The position numbers were made by a program, and so were the translations under genes. The notes beneath the pieces are model-generated. The model searched no databases. It worked only from the letters and a program-made list of their open reading frames with translations, and had not been told where the DNA came from. DNA of 17,911 bases from an uncultured Christensenella sp. (GTDB lineage Bacteria > Bacillota > Clostridia > Christensenellales > UBA1750): NCBI GenBank assembly GCA_905193155.1, contig CAJJNQ010000049.1, forward strand, positions 1-17,911. Direction: 5' to 3'. Position 1 is the first letter of the stretch, and every line of letters starts with the position of its first letter. Shown piece after piece: positions 13,615-17,911 of this stretch.

Positions 13615-13643
13615 ATGATAAACCGTGCGCCGCCGTTTGTCAA
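13615..13643 (-). promoter_or_regulatory. Promoter of thiT
   Basis: On the minus strand TTGACA (13638-13643) is followed by a 17-base spacer and TATCAT (13615-13620). Transcription would start near 13608, directly before the TPP aptamer. The strong -35 and correct spacing support it. Confidence 0.85.
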
Positions 13644-13694
13644 GTATGCGTTTTGACGGACGGGCGGCGCTCTTTGGGGAGGCGCATTCGTTCT

Positions 13695-14273
13695 ATGTTG
13701 TACCATTTTTTTGCCTATATGTCCCGGATGAAGCACATCAAGCGCTGGGCGCTGATGCGCAACACCTGGCAGGAGGACATCGCCCAGCACTCCCTGCAAG
13801 TCGCCATGATTGCGCACGCGCTGGCAGTGCTGCGCAACGAGCGCTTCGGCGGCGGCGCGAACCCGGAGCGCGCGATGGCGCTGGCGGTCTATCACGAGGC
13901 CCCGGAGGTCATCACCGGGGATATGGCCACGCCGATCAAGTATTTCAACCCCGGCATCCGCTCCGCCTACAAGGAAATCGAGGGAATCGCCGCCGACAAG
14001 CTGCACTCGATGCTGCCGGACGACCTTCGTCCCGCCTATGCCCCTCTGCTGCTCGACCCGGAGCGCGACCCGGAATGGCGGCGCGTCAAGGCGGCGGATA
14101 AGCTTTCCGCCTACATCAAGTGCATCGAGGAGCTGAACGCGGGCAACCGGGAGTTCTCCAAAGCGGCCGACAGCATCCGCCGCGAGATCGACGGCTACGA
14201 TCTGCCGGAGGTACAGGCGTTCCTCGCTGAATTCCTGCCGTCGTTCAGCTTGACAATGGACGAGCTGAATTAA
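13695..14273 (+). CDS. yfbR: 5'-deoxynucleotidase YfbR (HD-domain phosphohydrolase)
   Basis: YfbR removes the phosphate from 5'-deoxynucleoside monophosphates and thereby influences the dUMP/dTMP pools. The 192-residue product aligns with E. coli YfbR along its whole length: HFFAYMSRMKHIKRWALMRN, then QHSLQVAMIAHALA (metal His32), YHEAPEVITGDMATPIKYFN (His67), KAADKLSAYIKCIEEL (later Asp), ending FLPSFSLTMDELN. Notably the second metal motif reads His-Glu rather than the usual His-Asp. I chose the ATG at 13695, where conservation begins. The GGGGAGG lies 12 bases upstream, rather far, and an upstream TTG at 13653 is the alternative. It diverges from thiT. No clear promoter was found. Confidence 0.92.
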   Translation: MLYHFFAYMSRMKHIKRWALMRNTWQEDIAQHSLQVAMIAHALAVLRNERFGGGANPERAMALAVYHEAPEVITGDMATPIKYFNPGIRSAYKEIEGIAADKLHSMLPDDLRPAYAPLLLDPERDPEWRRVKAADKLSAYIKCIEELNAGNREFSKAADSIRREIDGYDLPEVQAFLAEFLPSFSLTMDELN

Positions 14274-14316
14274 AGCCTGAAGCGCAACCTTTTTCTATGC
14301 CAAATCGTCTGTTCAT

Positions 14317-14340
14317 CAGTCCGCCTTTTTCCGCGGACTG
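14317..14340 (+). other. Hairpin with a T-rich loop after yfbR
   Basis: CAGTCCGC and GCGGACTG form a perfect 8-bp stem around the 8-base loop CTTTTTCC, 43 bp beyond the yfbR stop and 42 bp before the serpin gene. No T-run follows on the plus strand, so it is at best a weak terminator. The hairpin after the serpin gene has the same 8-8-8 design. Confidence 0.5.
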
Positions 14341-14382
14341 CCGAAAATCATACCGATCGCCAACTAAAATGGGGAGGCTGTT

Positions 14383-15693
14383 ATGTTCCGAAAGATTTTA
14401 CTGGTATTGCTTTGCCTGGCTCTGCTGACCGTCACGGCCTGTGCCCCGGCGGCGCAGCCTGTCGTTTCCCCTTCCGCCGAGGCGGAGGCCACGCCCGCGC
14501 CTTCTGCGGAAACCGTCGCCGTGCCGGATGAAAGCGCGGAGCCTGCGCCCACGGCAGAAACCGGCAGCGTCGATCAGGCGCTGCTGTCTGATGTGCTGAT
14601 GCAGACCGAAAACTTCTCCGTGCTGCTGATGCAGAACCTGATGAATGCCAATACCGAACAGAACTCCGCGTTCTCTCCCCTGGCGCTCAACGCCGTGATG
14701 GCGGCGCTCTACGCCGGGGCCAAGGGCGACACCGAAGAGGAAATGCGCCTGCTGATGGGTTACCAGACCGAGCCGGGCGATGTGGTTCAAGCCCTGACCT
14801 ATCTGATCTCTGCGCAGGACAGCAATGCGTTTACGCTGGGCGACAGCCTGCATCTGTCCCGCCGCGTAGGCTTTGTGGAAAACTATATTGACCAGATCAC
14901 CGCGCCGCTGCGCATCGGCACCTATTCGCAGGATTATTCCGACCCGGCGACCTATCAATCCGTCAACGCCTGCGCCGAGCTCGTCACCAACGGCAAGGTT
15001 TCCACCCTGCTCGATTCGACGGTGGCGGCAGATACGCTGTATTTGATCTCTGCGTTCCAGCTCAGCGCCGCATTCGATCTTCCCTTCGACCCCGCGCGCA
15101 CGCAGGCCGGTACTTTCGAGGGCACGACCGGCCTGATCTCCGTCCCGATGATGGCAGGCGATTTTGAAGCAGATTATGCCGAGGACGAATACATGCAGAT
15201 GGTGAGCCTGCCCCTTGCCGAAGGCAAGATGCAGCTCAAGTTCATCCTGCCCCGCGAGGGCGGCGAAAGCGCCTTTGCCGAAGCACTGCCGCAATATGCG
15301 GACGCCTGGCTCTCGCCCGAGGCGGTCTCCCCCCAGTCTGTGGCGCTCCATGTGCCGAAGTTCACGCTCTCCTGCGGCGATTCCTATCTGGAAGCGCTCA
15401 GCTCCATGGGTCTGGAAAAAGCGCTGCGCGCGCAGACGGTGGATTTCTCCGGCATGCTCAATCCCGATCTGGTGCTGCCCACGCCCATCAACGACGTGTT
15501 CTCCGTTTGCAGTCTCACCCTTTCGGAAAACGGCCTGAACGCCGACGCACAGCCCGCGCTGCAAACCGCAGAGCCTTCGGAAGAGAATATTGATCTGGAA
15601 TTCGATCATCCCTTCCTGATGGCCGTGACCGATACACAGACCGGCGCGCTGCTGACGCTGGCCTGGGTCAACGTCACGGGCAACGGACGGTAA
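14383..15693 (+). CDS. Serpin-family lipoprotein
   Basis: The 436-residue product has a lipoprotein signal peptide (MFRKILLVLLCLALLTVTAC), with the lipid-anchored cysteine at 20. An Ala/Pro/Glu-rich spacer of about 40 residues follows, then a full serpin domain (about 65-436). Serpin landmarks include NSAFSPLALNAVMAALYAGA, an AFDLPFDPARTQAGTFEG strand, VPMMAG, the ALHVPKFTLSCGDSYLEALS strand, and FDHPFLMAVTDTQTGALL near the C-terminus. Serpins trap serine or cysteine proteases. The reactive-centre hinge (ENGLNADAQPAL, about 382-393) lacks the small-residue run typical of inhibitory members, so activity is uncertain. GGGGAGG lies 5 bases before the ATG. It should be displayed on the outer face of the membrane. 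Confidence 0.92.
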   Translation: MFRKILLVLLCLALLTVTACAPAAQPVVSPSAEAEATPAPSAETVAVPDESAEPAPTAETGSVDQALLSDVLMQTENFSVLLMQNLMNANTEQNSAFSPLALNAVMAALYAGAKGDTEEEMRLLMGYQTEPGDVVQALTYLISAQDSNAFTLGDSLHLSRRVGFVENYIDQITAPLRIGTYSQDYSDPATYQSVNACAELVTNGKVSTLLDSTVAADTLYLISAFQLSAAFDLPFDPARTQAGTFEGTTGLISVPMMAGDFEADYAEDEYMQMVSLPLAEGKMQLKFILPREGGESAFAEALPQYADAWLSPEAVSPQSVALHVPKFTLSCGDSYLEALSSMGLEKALRAQTVDFSGMLNPDLVLPTPINDVFSVCSLTLSENGLNADAQPALQTAEPSEENIDLEFDHPFLMAVTDTQTGALLTLAWVNVTGNGR

Positions 15694-15722
15694 AAGCAGC
15701 CCTTTTTCAGAAAAACTTCATG

Positions 15723-15746
15723 GCGCACGCTTTTTTGAGCGTGCGC
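15723..15746 (+). terminator. Hairpin after the serpin gene, possible terminator
   Basis: GCGCACGC and GCGTGCGC form a perfect 8-bp stem around an 8-base loop, TTTTTTGA. It is 29 bp beyond the serpin stop and abuts the hflX promoter. Only three T residues follow the stem, and the T-run is in the loop, so termination by the normal mechanism is doubtful. Confidence 0.5.
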
Positions 15747-15759
15747 TTTCGTGTATAAT
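15731..15759 (+). promoter_or_regulatory. Probable promoter of hflX
   Basis: TATAAT at 15754-15759 is a perfect -10 box followed by an A-run. The -35 is poor: only TTTTTT (15731-15736) lies at the 17-base spacing. It overlaps the preceding hairpin. Transcription would start near 15766, giving a short leader of about 27 bases before the hflX ATG. Confidence 0.6.
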
Positions 15760-15792
15760 AAAAAAAGATTGAGCCTTTACGGAGGATGAAGC

Positions 15793-17556
15793 ATGATCAA
15801 CGGCAATACGCAGGGCATTCGCCAATCTCTGCTTGCGCAGATGGAAACCATGCAGGAGATGGAGTGTGACCGGGACACCTTCCTTCCTGAAGCATTGATG
15901 TTTGCCATGTCCAAATACACCGGGCTGCTGGGGCGGGAAATCTCGGTCTATCTCTCGCGCAGCGGCAGCATATTGGATATTTCCGTCGGCGACAGCCAGA
16001 CCGTCGGTCTGCCGAGCGTCAACAACCGACGTTCGCTGACGCGGTTGTGCGGCGTGCGCTGCATCCACACGCACCCCGGCGGAAACAGCACGCTCTCCGG
16101 CGTGGACCTGCAATCCTTACAGCGCTTGAAATTGGATGCGATGGCGGCCATCGGCGTGGACGCAGAAGGCCGGGCGGTTTCGGTCTCCGCCGCATTTCTG
16201 GACGAGCCGGACAGCGAGGGGCAGTATAAGCTCCTGCTGACCAAGCCGCTCTCTCCTTCGCATCTGCCGCAGGGCGGACTGATGCGCCAGATTGACGACG
16301 CGGACCGCCGCATTGCCGACGCGCTGCCCCCGGAACCGCGCAAAACGGAGCGCGCCATCGTCATCGGCATCGCCGACACGGACGACGCGCCCTCTCTGCT
16401 GGAGCTGGAGCGCCTGGCCGATACCGCAGGCGCAAAGGTGGTGGCTCGGCTGCACCAGAACCGCGCGCGGATGGACTCCGGCACCTACATCGGCGCGGGC
16501 AAAGCGCGGGATATCTCCCTGATGGTGCAGAGCGCGGATGTCGATCTGCTGATCGTGGACGACGAATTGACGGGCGCGCAGGTGCGCAATCTGGAGCAAA
16601 TCGTCGGCTGCCGCGTGGTGGACCGCACGGCGCTGATTCTGGATATTTTCGCCATGCGCGCCTCTTCGCGCGAGGGCAAGCTGCAAGTCGAGCTGGCGCA
16701 GATGAAGTACCAGCTGCCGCGGCTGTCGGGCCTGGGTGTGGTGATGTCCCGTCTGGGCGGCGGCATCGGCACGCGCGGGCCGGGCGAAACCAAGCTGGAA
16801 GTGGATCGCCGCCGCATCCGCCGCCGCATCACGGAAATCTCCCGCGAATTGGACGAGGTGAAGCGCCACCGCGACCAGCGCCGGGAGCTGCGTGAGCGCC
16901 GGGAGGTACCGGTCTGCGCGATTGTGGGCTACACCAACGCGGGCAAATCCTCCCTGCTGAACCTGCTCTCCGGTGCAGACGTGCTGGCAGAGGACAAGCT
17001 CTTTGCGACCCTGGATCCCATCACGCGGCGCATCACGCTGCCGGGCGGCACGGACTGCCTGCTGGTCGATACCGTCGGCTTCATCAGCAAGCTGCCGCAC
17101 GATCTGGTTTCCGCCTTCCGCTCCACACTGGAAGAGGCGCTGCATGCCGATCTTCTGCTCATCGTGCAGGATGTTTCGGACGAAAACTTTGCCGAGCAGC
17201 AACAGGTGGTGCAGCAGGTGCTCTCCGATCTGGGCGCGGGCGACAAACCCACGCTGCACGTCTACAACAAGTGCGACCTGCGGCCGGAAGTGCGCTCCGA
17301 CCGCGAGGACGTGGTGCTCTTCTCTGCCAAAGAAGGTCAAGGCGTGCCGGAGCTGCTGCGGGCCATTGAGAGCAAGCTGCACGCGGCGCACCATCTCATC
17401 GAAATTGAAATTCCCTATACCCGCGGCGACGCGGTTTCCTTCCTGCACAAATACGGCTCCGTGCAATCCGAGGATTACACCGCCGAGGGCACGCGCCTGA
17501 CCGCGCTGGTGGACGACGCCACCGAGGAACGGCTGCGCCGCATGCTGGGCGAATAA
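15793..17556 (+). CDS. hflX: Ribosome-associated GTPase HflX with an N-terminal JAMM-like extension
   Basis: HflX binds the 50S subunit and splits stalled or hibernating ribosomes. From about residue 195 the 587-residue product is a standard HflX: the GTP-binding N-domain with YIGAGKARDI, the LPRLSGLGVVMSRLGGGIG glycine-rich segment, a coiled region, then the G domain with GYTNAGKS (379-386), DTVGF (426-430), NKCD (492-495) and SAKEG. The first ~190 residues are an extension absent from E. coli HflX. It includes HTHPGGNSTLSGVD, whose spacing (His92, His94, Ser102, Asp105) fits the JAMM/MPN metal-protease pattern, and Glu49 is a candidate fifth residue. GGAGG lies 7 bases before the ATG. A terminator follows. 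Confidence 0.96.
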   Translation: MINGNTQGIRQSLLAQMETMQEMECDRDTFLPEALMFAMSKYTGLLGREISVYLSRSGSILDISVGDSQTVGLPSVNNRRSLTRLCGVRCIHTHPGGNSTLSGVDLQSLQRLKLDAMAAIGVDAEGRAVSVSAAFLDEPDSEGQYKLLLTKPLSPSHLPQGGLMRQIDDADRRIADALPPEPRKTERAIVIGIADTDDAPSLLELERLADTAGAKVVARLHQNRARMDSGTYIGAGKARDISLMVQSADVDLLIVDDELTGAQVRNLEQIVGCRVVDRTALILDIFAMRASSREGKLQVELAQMKYQLPRLSGLGVVMSRLGGGIGTRGPGETKLEVDRRRIRRRITEISRELDEVKRHRDQRRELRERREVPVCAIVGYTNAGKSSLLNLLSGADVLAEDKLFATLDPITRRITLPGGTDCLLVDTVGFISKLPHDLVSAFRSTLEEALHADLLLIVQDVSDENFAEQQQVVQQVLSDLGAGDKPTLHVYNKCDLRPEVRSDREDVVLFSAKEGQGVPELLRAIESKLHAAHHLIEIEIPYTRGDAVSFLHKYGSVQSEDYTAEGTRLTALVDDATEERLRRMLGE

Positions 17557-17571
17557 CCTCCGTCCACGCGC

Positions 17572-17624
17572 AAAAAAGCCCCGTCCGCCCGTCCGAATCA
17601 ATTCGGCAGGCAGACGGGGCTTTT
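17572..17624 (+). terminator. Intrinsic terminator after hflX
   Basis: AAAAGCCCCGTC (17574-17585) pairs with GACGGGGCTTTT (17613-17624), with a perfect inner hairpin CCGAAT-CA-ATTCGG (17593-17606). It begins 16 bp beyond the hflX stop. A- and T-runs at the stem base could let it act from both sides. Confidence 0.92.
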
Positions 17625-17858
17625 CGATCAAGATCAAGTGAATCGTACGCTCTCCTCTTCGCCCTCCAGGGAGGAAGCGTCATTCAGAGAGAGCACCCGA
17701 AGGGCTTTGGGCAAAAGCCGCCCATTCATAACCTTCCTGCCGATGATCCCGATCGATCATCAGGCAGCCCGCCGGCGTCTCGCCGCCGCAGATTTCCCAA
17801 ACAGCGCCCTCATTCTTCCGTTTCCGCTTTCTGTTTGTGACTCTTGAAAATCAGCTTA
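17625..17858. other. Non-coding stretch with several hairpins, no confident gene
   Basis: No gene is convincing between the hflX terminator and the putative insertion-sequence end. It contains three hairpins: 17703-17719, a 12-bp stem with one bulge at 17737-17767, and CGGCG-TCT-CGCCG at 17773-17785. The outer blocks GGGC-TTTGGG (17702-17711) and CCCAAA-(4 bases)-GCCC (17796-17809) could enclose them, an arrangement like element C but weaker. A 56-codon minus-strand open stretch (17680-17850) has no upstream start codon. Confidence 0.4.
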
Positions 17859-17911
17859 TGAACCGCACCCCATTTGTTAGACAGTATGGTATACTACTAA
17901 CGAATGGGGTG
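17859..17911 (+). mobile_element. Probable terminal end of an IS3-like insertion sequence, cut by the window edge
   Basis: The sequence starting TGAACCGCACCCC and continuing to GTTAGACA resembles, from memory, terminal inverted repeats of IS3-family (IS150-type) elements. Within it CACCCCATTTGTTAG (17866-17880) forms a 15-bp near-perfect stem with CTAACGAATGGGGTG (17897-17911), with one T-G pair. TATACT (17890-17895) sits in the loop and may be a -10 box of the transposase operon. No transposase is inside the window, so this is a partial, tentative call. Confidence 0.45.

Noticed and set aside
14398..15609. A 403-codon open frame on the minus strand opposite the serpin gene
   Set aside because: The plus strand encodes a complete lipoprotein serpin with a good ribosome binding site. 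The antisense product has no recognisable motif.
16117..17637. A 506-codon minus-strand frame opposite hflX, crossing its terminator
   Set aside because: hflX is certain on the plus strand, and the antisense frame begins beyond the terminator with no ribosome binding site or similarity.
17680..17850. A minus-strand open stretch with a protein-like ending (EICGGETPAGCLMIDRDH)
   Set aside because: It could be the end of a gene interrupted by the insertion sequence, but an in-frame stop (17851-17853) comes before the repeat, there is no start codon before residue 30, and 56 codons is within chance in this composition.

Overview
The window reads as a chromosomal housekeeping region of a high-GC member of the Firmicutes, most likely class Clostridia. 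The reasons are the gene order (lepA-hemW-hrcA-grpE-dnaK-dnaJ and mrnC-thyX-rlmB-rae1-sigH), a CIRCE operator, an insertion-free Gram-positive-type DnaK, the stationary-phase/sporulation sigma factor SigH, a TPP riboswitch ahead of an ECF thiamine transporter, and AGGAGG-type ribosome binding sites. A gut or host-associated habitat is only a guess, prompted by the secreted serpin.

From left to right, everything between 149 and 13384 is on the minus strand, so those operons are transcribed right to left. A thiT gene (12746-13384) has its own promoter, TPP aptamer and attenuator. A promoter at 12301-12330 starts a run of closely packed RNA and DNA metabolism genes: mrnC, thyX, rlmB and rae1. 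After a structured gap this continues with sigH, an ITPA/HAM1-like gene and lepA, then a terminator, then hemW. A 435-bp gap holds a perfectly folding cloverleaf element, a strong promoter and CIRCE. The HrcA-controlled chaperone operon hrcA-grpE-dnaK-dnaJ follows and ends at a terminator (92-134). The plus-strand part (13695-17556) has a YfbR-like 5'-nucleotidase, a lipoprotein serpin and an HflX GTPase with a long N-terminal extension.

The chaperone genes form the class I heat-shock module, with HrcA repressing its own operon. MrnC, RlmB, Rae1, LepA and HflX all act on ribosomes or ribosomal RNA. ThyX, YfbR and the ITPA-like protein belong to nucleotide metabolism.

The most unusual observations are these. 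(1) Intergenic DNA that folds into multi-arm cloverleafs, including one at 5183-5275 in which every junction base is paired. (2) A JAMM/RadC-like metal-binding signature in the N-terminal extension of HflX. (3) A divergent ITPA-like protein that lacks the family's C-terminal SHR signature. (4) A membrane-anchored serpin with a non-canonical hinge. (5) An apparent terminator placed directly in front of the hemW ribosome binding site. The right edge appears to enter an IS3-like insertion sequence. No CRISPR array, rRNA or tRNA was recognised.
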